62,874 nucleotides of DNA, from contig NZ_WOEZ01000002.1 in assembly GCF_013177735.1 (NCBI RefSeq), forward strand, positions 1 to 62,874. Direction: 5' to 3'. The DNA is from Paraburkholderia elongata. Lineage in GTDB: Bacteria > Pseudomonadota > Gammaproteobacteria > Burkholderiales > Burkholderiaceae. This document shows positions 31,411-40,335 of the stretch, one piece after another (the stretch's first letter is position 1; every line of letters begins with the position of its first letter). The translations under genes were made by a program, and so were the position numbers. The notes beneath the pieces are model-generated. The model made no database searches, was not told the DNA's origin, and was given only the letters and a program-made list of their open reading frames with translations.

Positions 31411-32226
31411 TCACCCCGCAGCGATCTCAAACCACGCGTCATGCGTGCGATCACGATCAAGTACCCGCGACTCCGCGTGACCGTCGGCGCGCAGCACCAC
31501 ATCAAACACCGCGTCCCCACGCGTGGCGAGTTGCTGGCGCAACGCCGCGCCTTCGGTGGTGACGCTCGCGGCATCGGCATGCACGGGGCTCAACAACACG
31601 ACGGACGCATCGCCGATCGACACCATCGCCGACACGGCCCCCAGCCCCGGCAACGCCACTGCCCGCGTCTCCCGCTCACTCACACCGAGCAACGCCCGAT
31701 ACCGCTGCACACTCGCCGTCAGATCCTCCACAGCAACCGTCAAACTCGCTACCCCTCGCACGCCGTTCGCATGCTCACGCACCGCGCCTTCAGCCACACA
31801 CAGATCACGCGGCGTGATATCCCCGCACAGGAATGGCAAGTCACTGGTCTGCGGCCGGCCGGTCTGCCACTCGAGCCGCGCGCCGTCCGGACGCACACGC
31901 CCACCCGCCTGCGGACCGTCGTATTTCAATCCGCGTCCATGCGCAGCGTCGATCACGGCGCCCACGCTCGACGGCAACAACGCGTAATCGACAAAGCCAT
32001 CGCCGTGACGCTGCCCCACGTCCCACCAACGACGCTGCGGCGCCGCCTGCAAGAAAGCAATTAGCTCGATGTAACTTCCGTCGGCGAAACCGATCAGCGC
32101 GTTGTGCGTCACGCCATCGGCATGAATGCCGCCTTGTTGCACGGTGAAACCGAGCGCAGTGAAATCTTCAATGGTCTGCGTTAGGTCGTGGACGCGAATC
32201 ACGATGTGATCAAGTAAAAGGCCCAT
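31411..32226 (-). CDS. VOC-family (glyoxalase-like) protein
   Basis: A 271-residue vicinal-oxygen-chelate protein. It opens with LLLDHIVIRVHDLTQTIEDFTALGFTV and NALIGFADGSYIELIAFL, a glyoxalase_3-type first module. A second module starts near residue 160 (VASLTVAVEDLTASVQRYRALLG). The likely metal ligands His and Glu are present in the first module. No substrate can be named. It follows the broken ABC binding-protein gene by 48 bp on the same strand. Confidence 0.8.
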   Translation of the reverse strand: MGLLLDHIVIRVHDLTQTIEDFTALGFTVQQGGIHADGVTHNALIGFADGSYIELIAFLQAAPQRRWWDVGQRHGDGFVDYALLPSSVGAVIDAAHGRGLKYDGPQAGGRVRPDGARLEWQTGRPQTSDLPFLCGDITPRDLCVAEGAVREHANGVRGVASLTVAVEDLTASVQRYRALLGVSERETRAVALPGLGAVSAMVSIGDASVVLLSPVHADAASVTTEGAALRQQLATRGDAVFDVVLRADGHAESRVLDRDRTHDAWFEIAAG

Positions 32227-32274
32227 GGAGAAAATGTCGTGAATGAACGGATCGTTCGACGGACGGTAGGATGC

Positions 32275-32980
32275 CTATTTCTGCGCAACCGTCGCTTTGC
32301 TCTCAAGCCACGCCCACTTGTCGTTCTTCACCACCACGTTGATGTTTTTCACACCGATCACACGACGCGTCGCCGGATCAAAATTAGCCTTGCCGAACAC
32401 CACACTCGGAATGTTATGCAGCTTCGGCAGCGCATCGCGCACCGCTTTGCGGTCGGGGTCACCGGCGCGCAGCGCGTAGGCGGCGATGATGACGGCGTCG
32501 TACGCATAGGCGTTGAACGCGTCCGGCTCGCGGTGGTATTTCGCTTCGAAGCGTTTGACGAAGCTTTGCACCTCAGGTCCGGACTCGCCGGGGGAAAAAG
32601 CTGGTGTTCGTCGCCACGCCGTTGACTGCCGCACCGCCGAGTTCGATCAGGATGCGCGGGTCGTTGACGAATTTCTGCGCAATCGTGATGGATTGGCGCG
32701 GGTCGCTCTGACTGTCCTCGAAGACGTAGTTCAGCGGGCGGCCGTTGATGCCGTCGTGGCTGTTGATCTCATCCAACGCGAGATCGAAGCCAGCCTTCCA
32801 TTGCGCGCCGTACTGGGCATTCTGGCCGGTCAACGGGCCGCTGACGCCTATCAGGACCGGATCGCCCGAAGGTGGCGCCGCTATGGCCGTTGTTGTCGTC
32901 GTTATTGCCGATGCGGCGAGCAGCAGAAGTGCCGTGAAGTGAGTGGCCCAGGATGGGCGTAGGCTTGATGTGATCGACAT
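32275..32980 (-). pseudogene. Branched-chain-amino-acid-type ABC substrate-binding protein, internally deleted and frameshifted
   Basis: The start at 32980 gives a signal peptide (ALLLLAASAITTTTTAIAA) and a LivK-like N-domain (VLIGVSGPLTGQNAQYGAQWKAGF... RILIEL). The text then jumps straight to a segment expected about 150 residues later (GGAAVNGVATNTSFFP). A run of five C residues (plus-strand G at 32590-32594) then shifts the frame, and the C-terminal part continues in another frame (ESGPEVQSFVKRFEAKYHREPDAFNAYAYDAVIIA) to the stop at 32275. Two independent lesions make this non-functional. No permease or ATPase genes lie nearby. Confidence 0.85.
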
Positions 32981-33078
32981 GGCTCCAGACTCGGTTTGCT
33001 TGAGATTGGAGTGAGTGTCGGATCTGCCCCGGCTTCGGGCAACCAAGCGATTCGCATATCGTTATGCTGCCGGGGAAC

Positions 33079-33142
33079 TTGTCCACAGAAAATGTTCGCA
33101 AGCCTGTGGATAACATTCTGGCAAGCGCGCCAAGTACTTGAT
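33079..33142. repeat. Intergenic DnaA-box-pair repeat, copy 4
   Basis: TTGTCCACAG, spacer with TGTTCGCAAGC, CTGTGGATAA, then CATTCTGGCAAGCGCGCCAAG and TTGAT. It lies between the end of cbtA and the start of the ABC binding-protein pseudogene. Confidence 0.85.
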
Positions 33143-33203
33143 GTATCTGGCTTCTCTCGCACTGCACGTCGGCGTGACCGCAGACGCGGTCACGCCTCTC
33201 GCA

Positions 33204-33950
33204 TCAAAGGTAAGCAGACTTCGCCACGCTGCGGTTCGCGGGAGCCAGCAGTTTGCTCCGCTCAACCATGGCGCCGAACAGCAGCCCAATGGTCGTCCAC
33301 ATAATCACCTGCATCCCGATCGCCGCGACGCGGAACTTCCACAACAGCACCGCCGGGAAGGCTGCCGGCACTTCGTTGATCGTCGGCATCGACAACTGCA
33401 CGGCAGCAATGATCACGACAAACACCACACCGGCGACGATCGAGCCATTCCACGCGCCCAGCTTCAGCGCCGCGCGGCGTCGCACCTTCAGCGAGAACAC
33501 CATCGCGGCCAGCGAGATCGCGATCATCAGGAAGAACAAGCCGGTCCGCATCCCGATCGTGTCAGGATCGCCCACCGAGGGTGGATTCGCCGGATATTTG
33601 ATGTTCGGAACGATCACCAGCGCAATAAACGCGCCAAGCGCCAGCCATGCGGACAACGCGCGCGCACTCAATGCGCCGACGCGGCCGTACGCATACGCGA
33701 ACACCAGCGAGAACAGCCCACCGAACGCTGCGCCATACGTCACCACGCCCGTCAACAATCCCAGACCCGCTTGCGTGCCGCGGCTCACCAGTTCGGGTTC
33801 AGGCGCGTCGCCTTTGGCGGCCTCGGCCTTTTCCTCGAAGGAAATCGCCTGATCGACCTGCGGTTCGCCCACCAATCTGGCGAAGCCGAACGTGAGCAAT
33901 CCCGCGGCGATGCCAGCAAGCATCCCGCGTACCAACAATTTACCAACCAT
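33204..33950 (-). CDS. cbtA: CbtA-family cobalt transporter subunit
   Basis: A 248-residue membrane protein with about five helices. It starts VGKLLVRGMLAGIAAGLLTFGFARLVGEPQVDQAI, the N-terminal signature of CbtA, followed by the charged loop and RGTQAGLGLLTGVVTYGAAFGG. CbtA with CbtB is a predicted B12-regulated cobalt importer. It follows cbtB by 11 bp, and the pair lies under a cobalamin riboswitch, which strongly supports the assignment. Confidence 0.9.
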   Translation of the reverse strand: MVGKLLVRGMLAGIAAGLLTFGFARLVGEPQVDQAISFEEKAEAAKGDAPEPELVSRGTQAGLGLLTGVVTYGAAFGGLFSLVFAYAYGRVGALSARALSAWLALGAFIALVIVPNIKYPANPPSVGDPDTIGMRTGLFFLMIAISLAAMVFSLKVRRRAALKLGAWNGSIVAGVVFVVIIAAVQLSMPTINEVPAAFPAVLLWKFRVAAIGMQVIMWTTIGLLFGAMVERSKLLAPANRSVAKSAYL

Positions 33951-33961
33951 GTTCGACTCCG

Positions 33962-34183
33962 TTAGTGGCAGGGAAAGCCGAGCAGATGGCGGCCGTCGTG
34001 CACGAATTCATGCACATACATGCCAGGCACCAGCGAGGTGGCACCCTGTTCCGCACCAACGAAATACAGCGCGAGCAACAGCAACAAGCCGCCGAACACG
34101 ACCCAAGGCAGCAGTTCACGCAGTGGAATCGGCGTGGGTTGGGCAACGGGCTGCGTCGCGGAATCGAAAGCAGCGTTGGACAT
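33962..34183 (-). CDS. cbtB: CbtB-family cobalt transporter subunit
   Basis: A 73-residue protein with one membrane helix (ELLPWVVFGGLLLLLALYFVG) and the conserved His-rich C-terminus VHEFVHDGRHLLGFPCH, thought to bind cobalt. The ATG at 34183 is chosen over 34192 because AGGAG then has normal spacing. It is the first gene of the riboswitch-controlled cbtBA operon. Confidence 0.9.
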   Translation of the reverse strand: MSNAAFDSATQPVAQPTPIPLRELLPWVVFGGLLLLLALYFVGAEQGATSLVPGMYVHEFVHDGRHLLGFPCH

Positions 34184-34209
34184 AATGGACATCTCCTGGG
34201 GGTAACGCG

Positions 34210-34380
34210 CCCCGATAGTCGATTGAAGAGGGATGATGCGAAGCTCAGGTCTGGCTTTCGGCTCGTGAATGCCGATTACAGTGGCGCGACCGCGCCGGGC
34301 TCTCACCGGCTTCCGTGCTTCGCAGTGCCGCTATTCTACGCGCTAAACTTTGCCTCCCGGCAACGCAAAGCATGCGTCCC
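34210..34380 (-). promoter_or_regulatory. Cobalamin riboswitch
   Basis: On the minus strand upstream of cbtB the AdoCbl-riboswitch hallmarks appear in order. GGAAGCCGGTGAGAGCCCGG is at about 34295-34314. The core GCCACTGTAATCGGC is at 34271-34285. The B12-box-like AAGCCAGACCTGAGC is at 34243-34257. A 5' stem (GCCGGGAGGC region near 34350) lies upstream. It should repress cbtBA when cobalamin is abundant. Outer boundaries are approximate. Confidence 0.9.
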
Positions 34381-34412
34381 GCTTTAGTCTGGCCTCTATG
34401 GAAATGAACTGA

Positions 34413-35084
34413 ATGGACACACGGCTGTTACTGATCAGCCACGCATCGACCGCGGCGATGCGCGCGGCCCGCTTCCCCGCCAACGATCCGCTCGACGCAC
34501 GCGGCCTCGCCGAAGCAGACGCCGCGCGTGCGCGTCTGTCGATTCCGGACGACATGGCGGTTTTCGTTAGCCCTGCCGTTTGCGCGCGTGATACGGCGTC
34601 GGCCTTGGGCCTCGCTGCAACAGTCCACGAGGGACTGGCGGATATGGACTACGGTCGATGGCATGGCCTCCGTCTCGCGGATCTCGCCGTCGAAGCGCCG
34701 CAAGACCTCGCCGCATGGACGCACGATCCCGACGCTGCCGCGCACGGCGGCGAGTCCTTCAGTCAACTCGTGAAGCGGGCAGGTCAATGGCTCGATGCGC
34801 TAGACGATACGTTGAGCAAGGGAGCGACCCGCGCAAGGGACAGTGTGTCAAGCGATGGAACAAACGAGGCAAAAAACCGTGCGTTAAGCGCAGGAACAAG
34901 CAGCGCGCCGCGCAATATGCAACATGTCGTCGCCGTCACACACGCGCCGGTAATCCGGGCCGCCATTGTTCACGCGCTCGGGGCGTCGCCGGACGTGTTT
35001 TCGCGCATCGAGATCGCGCCGCTCGCCATAGTCGAGTTGCGACGTTCGCGACGTGGCTGGACATGGTGGCCGGCGTCACAGTAA
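34413..35084 (+). CDS. Histidine phosphatase family protein (CobC-like context)
   Basis: A 223-residue branch-1 histidine-phosphatase-like protein. The catalytic His10 is in LLLISHAST, where the usual preceding Arg of RHG is Ser9. The second His is at about 177 (VTHAPVIRAAIVHALG), and DMDYGRWHG near residue 75 is the usual internal motif. It is divergent from the riboswitch-controlled cobalt genes, so a cobalamin role such as alpha-ribazole phosphatase is suggested by context only. The missing Arg may mean altered or lost activity. Residues about 133-165 form a Ser/Ala/Thr-rich insert. Confidence 0.78.
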   Translation: MDTRLLLISHASTAAMRAARFPANDPLDARGLAEADAARARLSIPDDMAVFVSPAVCARDTASALGLAATVHEGLADMDYGRWHGLRLADLAVEAPQDLAAWTHDPDAAAHGGESFSQLVKRAGQWLDALDDTLSKGATRARDSVSSDGTNEAKNRALSAGTSSAPRNMQHVVAVTHAPVIRAAIVHALGASPDVFSRIEIAPLAIVELRRSRRGWTWWPASQ

Positions 35085-35189
35085 CAGCGGCCGCGATGCC
35101 TGCCACGCGCGGACCGGACCCTGCATCGAGATGGTCAGCAGCGAGAGCGCATTGCGCCGCACCATCACACTGATTCAAGCTCGCCCCGC

Positions 35190-36266
35190 TCATTGCTCGC
35201 ATCCTTGGGTGTCGAACATCGCCGACAGTGCGCAGACCGACGTCAGCATGCGCGCGCCATCGTGGCCCACACCCGGCACGATATGAAAACTCTGTTTCAG
35301 GCCTTCCGTATGACGCGCCTGGATGTACCGGTAATACGCTTCTGCACGCGCGACGCGCTGCGGACCTTGCGCTTCGGCGGCACAGGTTTTATCGAGCGCG
35401 CTTTGCTGCGGATCGTCGTCCGCGCCGCCGACCAGATAGTCGATCCGGCGCGACGCATAAGTCGCTTCGAGTTGCGCGGGCGAGCGGTCGTCAAGGTATG
35501 GCGGCCGATTGTCCATGCCGTATTTCCATTGATTGAAGCCGGCGCATTGCGCGGCATCGAACGGCGCTGCTACACCTTGCGCATTCGGCCGTTGTGCATC
35601 GAAATACGCATACGTCGACGGGCTCGCCACCAAGTAGCGCACATCAATACCTTCATTGGTCAGCACGTCGATGTTGCGCGCCGCCACAGCGTAACGCTGC
35701 ACGACCTGTCCACCACCCGAATGCCCTGCGAACACAACGTGCCGCAGATTCGGAAACAGCTTGCGATCCGCGAGGCGCGTAACGATCGTGTCCAGCACCT
35801 CGTATGAACTGATGGGCAGCGGTGCCCGCGCCGCCTCGCCGCCCATCCACGCGTCGCCCGTCCAGCGCAACAGATCGGCCGGCTCGTCGTGCACGCGCGT
35901 GTCGAGCGTGGCGAGGAATTGCGGCGCGATCAGCAGCGTGCTGTCCGCATCCACGTGAGCGGCGTCGCGTGCATTCTGTGCGGTGCGGAAGTACACGTCC
36001 GCGTTGCGCAATTTGCCGTGAATCACGATCACCGCACGCGTCACTTGCGGTTGCGCGACGTTCCAATCCTTCGACAGATATAGCGGAAATTCAGCTTGGC
36101 CCTCAGGCGTGTCGATCGCGAACCGTGCATCCGAGATCACGGCCACCGGTTTCAAATGGGACTCGTAGGGATGCACCGCGAATGCCGGTTGCGCAAGCAA
36201 GGCGAGCATGGCGGCGCCGGCTGCCGCGCCCCCCATCGCCAGACGTCGTGAAAGATTGAATGACAT
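35190..36266 (-). CDS. Exported alpha/beta hydrolase
   Basis: A 358-residue protein with an N-terminal export signal (SRRLAMGGAAAGAAMLALLAQPAFA), possibly Tat-type. The hydrolase core shows the oxyanion segment VIVIHGKLRNADVYF, the nucleophile elbow FAGHSGGGQVVQRY and a late catalytic His in IVPGVGHDGARML. Several Cys in the mature part could form disulphides in the periplasm. The substrate is unknown. It is divergent from the marR gene. Confidence 0.82.
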   Translation of the reverse strand: MSFNLSRRLAMGGAAAGAAMLALLAQPAFAVHPYESHLKPVAVISDARFAIDTPEGQAEFPLYLSKDWNVAQPQVTRAVIVIHGKLRNADVYFRTAQNARDAAHVDADSTLLIAPQFLATLDTRVHDEPADLLRWTGDAWMGGEAARAPLPISSYEVLDTIVTRLADRKLFPNLRHVVFAGHSGGGQVVQRYAVAARNIDVLTNEGIDVRYLVASPSTYAYFDAQRPNAQGVAAPFDAAQCAGFNQWKYGMDNRPPYLDDRSPAQLEATYASRRIDYLVGGADDDPQQSALDKTCAAEAQGPQRVARAEAYYRYIQARHTEGLKQSFHIVPGVGHDGARMLTSVCALSAMFDTQGCEQ

Positions 36267-36496
36267 GCAGCTTGCTTCCGATCAAAGTGCACTGCGCACT
36301 GTCTTGAACGCGGCGCATCGTCAAACCCGTCGTTGAAAAGCTCAAAAACTCAGAACCGGTGGCGAACGCCAAGCGTCACGCCGCGTTCAACACCGATGTT
36401 GTCACATTGCGGCGGCAGCCTGTCGCAGAGCACGTCTCCACAAAAACCCCAATTCAATAGTTTGCTAACGAATATTTAGGCCATACAATATCGGCC

Positions 36497-36958
36497 ATGT
36501 CGAATCTCGATGTCTTGCGCCGCACCGTCAGCAGCACCCTGGTCGTCGCTGCCAGAAAATGGCGGCGCACGAGCCATGGCGTGCTCGCGGCCTTTAACGT
36601 TTCCGAAGCGTGCGCCACGCCGCTACTGACCGCCAGCCGGCTCGGTGAAGCGGTGCGGCAGGTCACGCTGGCCGATCACATCGGTATTGAAGGGCCCTCG
36701 CTCGTGCGGCTGCTCGATCAACTGTGCGCGGCCGGCCTGATGCGCCGCGACGAAGATCCGGAAGACCGGCGCGCCAAGACCGTGGTACTCACCGATGAAG
36801 GCCGCGCAGTCACCGCGAAAATGGAAGAAGAGCTCAATACGTTGCGGGCACAAGCTTTGAAAGGCATCTCGCGCAGCGATCTCGAAGCAACCTTGCGGGT
36901 GCTGGCCGCCTTCACGGCCGACGCAGCGGCGCCGCGCAACGCCGGCGATCCCGAGTAA
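36497..36958 (+). CDS. MarR-family transcriptional regulator
   Basis: A 153-residue winged-helix regulator. The recognition region reads VTLADHIGIEGPSLVRLLDQLCAAGLMRRDEDPEDRRAKTVVLTDEGRA, with the conserved DxRxK wing. It starts the efflux operon and is 6 bp from the FUSC gene, so it most likely represses this operon and is released by an aromatic ligand. Confidence 0.9.
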   Translation: MSNLDVLRRTVSSTLVVAARKWRRTSHGVLAAFNVSEACATPLLTASRLGEAVRQVTLADHIGIEGPSLVRLLDQLCAAGLMRRDEDPEDRRAKTVVLTDEGRAVTAKMEEELNTLRAQALKGISRSDLEATLRVLAAFTADAAAPRNAGDPE

Positions 36959-36964
36959 CGGTTT

Positions 36965-39067
36965 ATGGTCTATCCCTCCATCCGCGACTGGCTGTTCTCT
37001 GTCAAGACGTTTGCCGCGGCGATGATCGCGCTCTACATCGGTCTCTCGCTCGAGTTGCCGCGACCGTACTGGGCGATGGCCACCGTCTACATCGTGTCGA
37101 ATCCGTTTGTCGGCGCGACCCGCTCCAAGGCGCTTTATCGTGCGCTCGGCACCGCGCTCGGCGCGTCGGCCGCGGTACTGTTAGTGCCGCCGTTCGTCGA
37201 ATCGCCGTATCTGTTCAGCGTGGTCGTCGCGTTGTGGATCGGCACGCTGCTGTATCTGGCGGTAGCTGACCGCACCGCGCGCAGCTACGTGTTCATGCTG
37301 GCGGCCTACACCATGCCGATCATCGCCCTGCCTTCGGTGACGAATCCAGGCGGCGTGTTCGATCTGGCGATCAGCCGCACCGAAGAGATCACGCTCGGCA
37401 TCGTGTGCGCGAGCATCGTCGGCAGTTCGCTGTTTCCTAGCCGGCTCGCACCTACCATCATCGAGCGGACCGATGCGTGGTTTCGCGACGCCGCGTTCTA
37501 TGCAACCGAGACGCTGTCCGGGCGCATTGCGGGCTCGGAGATCTCAGGGGCTCGCCAGCGGATCGCGGCCACGATCAACGGGCTGGAACTGCTGCTGAGC
37601 CAGCTTGCCTACGACCACACCCGGCCAGACATCCTGGCACGTGCTCACGAGATGCGCGGGCGCATGCAGTTGCTGCTGCCGATAATGTCGGCGCTGGCCG
37701 ATCCGCTGATCGCCCTCTACAACAGCGGCCGGCAGACATGGCCAGAGGGTCTCGAAGCGTTGCTCAACGACGTCATCAAGTGGTTCAATGCGCCGCTTCC
37801 CGCAATCAGCGGAGGCTATCACCCCGACCCAGCAGCCAACGCGTTGCGCGAGCGCATCGCCGCGATGCAGCCGCCGCCGGCCGCGATGGCGACCTGGGAC
37901 GGCGCGCTGCTTTCGAACGCGCTCTGGCGCACGAAACAGGTGATCGACCTGTGGCAGGACTGCCGCTCGCTGCGCATCATCATCACGCGCGAGGAAGGCT
38001 CGTGGCGGCCACGTTTTCGCCATTGGCGGCTGGGCGGCACCGAGCAGTTCTTCGACCGCGGCATCATGCTGTTTTCGACGGTTTCCGCCGGCGCCGCGGT
38101 CGTCATTGCGTGCAGTCTGTGGATCAGCTCAGGCTGGGCGGACGGCGCCAACGCAGTGACGCTGGCGGCGGTCGCCTGCTGCTTCTTCGCTGCGCTCGAC
38201 GAACCCGCGCCCATGGTGTTCAAGTTCTTCGTCGCCACGGCGATCAGCGTGGTGGCAGCCGGCATCTATCTGTTCGCCGTGCTGCCCCAAGTGCACGATT
38301 TCCCGATGCTGGTCATCCTGTTCGCCGCACCGTTCATTCTCGTCGGCACGCTGATCCCGCGTCCGCAGTTCAACATGGTGACAGTGCTCGTGGCCGTCAA
38401 TACCGCCACCTTCATCAGCATTCAGGACGCCTACTCGGCCGACTTCCTGATCTTCCTGAACAGCAATCTCGCGGGCCTCGCAGGCTTGCTGTACGCCTAT
38501 CTGTGGACCCGCGCGACGCGGCCGTTCGGCGCTGAACTCGCGGCCTCGCGGCTGTTGCGCTCGAGCTGGGCCGACGTGGTGCTGACTGCATCCACACGAA
38601 CAATCGAAGACCCGCGCAATCTCGCCGCACGCATGCTCGACCGCCTGATGCAGTTGATTCCGCGCCTTGCCGCTACAGACGACCATCGCCATCCGTCGAT
38701 CGAAAGCTTCCGCGATCTGCGCATCGCCTTCAACGCGCTCGATCTGCGCCGCCTGACACACAAGCTCGGTGGCGAAGCGCCGTCCGCGATCGATCATGTC
38801 CTCGAAGACGTGCGCCAATACTTCGAAACGTGCATCGACCAGCGCGCGCGCCAACCGGTGCCCGAGAGTCTGATGTCGTCGATCGACGCAGCCGTGGCGC
38901 GCGTCACGGCACAAGGGCTCGCCAATGCCGGCGCGCCGAGCGCGACTTCGCAAACCTCGGCGCGCCATTTGCGCGACGCGTTGCACGCGCTGGTCGGCTT
39001 GCGTCTTTCGCTGTTTCCGGCCACGCTAATCACACCCACGCCGCCCGAACCGGAGGCTGCAGCCTGA
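36965..39067 (+). CDS. FUSC-family efflux pump inner-membrane component (AaeB-like)
   Basis: A 700-residue pump protein. It begins SIRDWLFSVKTFAAAMIALYIGLSLELPRPYWAMATVYIV, diagnostic for the AaeB/FusC group. A cytoplasmic region follows, then a second helix cluster (about residues 355-515) and a long C-terminal soluble tail. With the DUF1656, HlyD and OMF proteins it forms a tripartite exporter, probably for aromatic carboxylic acids. It lies 6 bp downstream of marR. Confidence 0.92.
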   Translation: MVYPSIRDWLFSVKTFAAAMIALYIGLSLELPRPYWAMATVYIVSNPFVGATRSKALYRALGTALGASAAVLLVPPFVESPYLFSVVVALWIGTLLYLAVADRTARSYVFMLAAYTMPIIALPSVTNPGGVFDLAISRTEEITLGIVCASIVGSSLFPSRLAPTIIERTDAWFRDAAFYATETLSGRIAGSEISGARQRIAATINGLELLLSQLAYDHTRPDILARAHEMRGRMQLLLPIMSALADPLIALYNSGRQTWPEGLEALLNDVIKWFNAPLPAISGGYHPDPAANALRERIAAMQPPPAAMATWDGALLSNALWRTKQVIDLWQDCRSLRIIITREEGSWRPRFRHWRLGGTEQFFDRGIMLFSTVSAGAAVVIACSLWISSGWADGANAVTLAAVACCFFAALDEPAPMVFKFFVATAISVVAAGIYLFAVLPQVHDFPMLVILFAAPFILVGTLIPRPQFNMVTVLVAVNTATFISIQDAYSADFLIFLNSNLAGLAGLLYAYLWTRATRPFGAELAASRLLRSSWADVVLTASTRTIEDPRNLAARMLDRLMQLIPRLAATDDHRHPSIESFRDLRIAFNALDLRRLTHKLGGEAPSAIDHVLEDVRQYFETCIDQRARQPVPESLMSSIDAAVARVTAQGLANAGAPSATSQTSARHLRDALHALVGLRLSLFPATLITPTPPEPEAAA

Positions 39068-39112
39068 TGCGCCCGTCCTGCAACCCTATCCACCCCTTTG
39101 CCCGTTCCCGCG

Positions 39113-39322
39113 ATGATCGGTGAAATCGATATCTTCGGCGTGTTCGTGCCAGCCGTGCTCGTGCTGATGTTGATCGCCTATCTGATCAACCTGGCCATCC
39201 GCACGGTGTTCGAACGCGTCGGCTTTTACCGCTTCGTCTGGCACCGCTCCATCTTCGATCTCGGCATCTATGTGCTGGTGCTGGGCCTTGTCGTCGTCGT
39301 TTCGCACAGACTAATAACGTGA
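39113..39322 (+). CDS. DUF1656 small membrane protein
   Basis: A 69-residue protein with two membrane helices (FGVFVPAVLVLMLIAYLINLAI and SIFDLGIYVLVLGLVVVVSH) joined by FERVGFYRFVWHR, the DUF1656/AaeX pattern. The start at 39113 (MIGEIDIFG) fits the family better than 39098. It overlaps the HlyD gene by 4 bp (GTGA) and lies between the FUSC and HlyD genes, as in aaeXAB systems. Confidence 0.9.
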   Translation: MIGEIDIFGVFVPAVLVLMLIAYLINLAIRTVFERVGFYRFVWHRSIFDLGIYVLVLGLVVVVSHRLIT

Positions 39323-40335
39323 AAAAAACCTGGTTCTCCGTCGGTCAAATTCTGCTGACCCTGATCGTTGTCGTGGTTGCAGCCTTCGTGCTGTGGAAAC
39401 TGGTCGCCTATTACATGTTCGCACCGTGGACTCGCGACGGTCACGTGCGCGCCGACGTGATCCAGGTCGCGCCGGATATCTCGGGGCTGATTTCATCGGT
39501 CGAGGTGAACGACAACCAGCAGGTCAAGCAAGGCCAGGTGCTGTTCGTGATCGATCAGGCCCGCTATGCGCTCGCACTGCGCCAGGCGCAGGCCACTGCG
39601 CAGCAACGCCGCGCCACCCTCGATCAGGCGCGCCGCGAAGACGCGCGTAACCGCCAGCTCGGCAACCTCGTCGCGGCGGAAGTCTCCGAAGAAAGCCGCT
39701 CGCATGTCGAAACGGCGGAAGCCGCGCTCGCCGATGCGAATGTCGCGATCGATACGGCCAAGCTCAATCTGCAACGCACCACGATCGTGAGTCCGGTCGA
39801 CGGTTATCTGAACGACCGCGCGCCGCGTACCGGCGAGTTCGTCTCCGCGGGCCGGGCCGTGCTGGCAGTGGTGGATATGCATTCGTTCCGCGTCGACGGT
39901 TATTTCGAAGAAACCAAGATGCGTGGCATCGACATCGGCCAGCAGGTCGATATCCAGGTGATGGGCGAGCCCAAGGTGCTGCGCGGTCACGTGCAAAGCA
40001 TCGTCGCGGGGATTGAAGATCGCGACCGCACACAAGGGTCTAATCTGCTGCCGAATGTGAACCCGGCGTTCAGTTGGGTGCGCCTCGCGCAACGAATTCC
40101 AGTGCGCGTTGCACTCGACGAAGTCCCCGCCGATTTCCGCATGATCGCCGGACGCACGGCGACGGTGTCAGTGCGCGATCTGTCGCCGAACGGCAAGAAG
40201 CATCCGGCTGCGGGCGCTTCGGGTACGGTGGATGCATCGGCGGCTCCGGCTATGTCTTCGGCTGCGTCCGCTGCCCCCGCTGCTTCCACTACGCAGCCGA
40301 CATCTGCTGCCGTCATTTCGGGCGCGTCGCAATGA
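39319..40335 (+). CDS. HlyD-family periplasmic adaptor (AaeA-like)
   Basis: A 338-residue membrane-fusion protein starting with GTG at 39319. One N-terminal helix (LLTLIVVVVAAFVLWKLVAYY) precedes the MFP barrel/lipoyl pattern TRDGHVRADVIQVAPDISGLISSVEVNDNQ and an alpha-hairpin rich in Gln/Ala/Arg. The second lipoyl half (IVSPVDGYLNDRAPRTGEFV) follows. The last 40 residues are a low-complexity Ala/Ser/Pro tail. It couples the FUSC pump to the outer-membrane factor. Confidence 0.92.
   Translation: MKKTWFSVGQILLTLIVVVVAAFVLWKLVAYYMFAPWTRDGHVRADVIQVAPDISGLISSVEVNDNQQVKQGQVLFVIDQARYALALRQAQATAQQRRATLDQARREDARNRQLGNLVAAEVSEESRSHVETAEAALADANVAIDTAKLNLQRTTIVSPVDGYLNDRAPRTGEFVSAGRAVLAVVDMHSFRVDGYFEETKMRGIDIGQQVDIQVMGEPKVLRGHVQSIVAGIEDRDRTQGSNLLPNVNPAFSWVRLAQRIPVRVALDEVPADFRMIAGRTATVSVRDLSPNGKKHPAAGASGTVDASAAPAMSSAASAAPAASTTQPTSAAVISGASQ

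Noticed and set aside
40074..40331. Upstream extension of the OMF lipoprotein frame by 86 codons
   Set aside because: It would overlap hlyD completely and push the lipoprotein signal peptide inside; the ATGA overlap at 40332 is the natural start.
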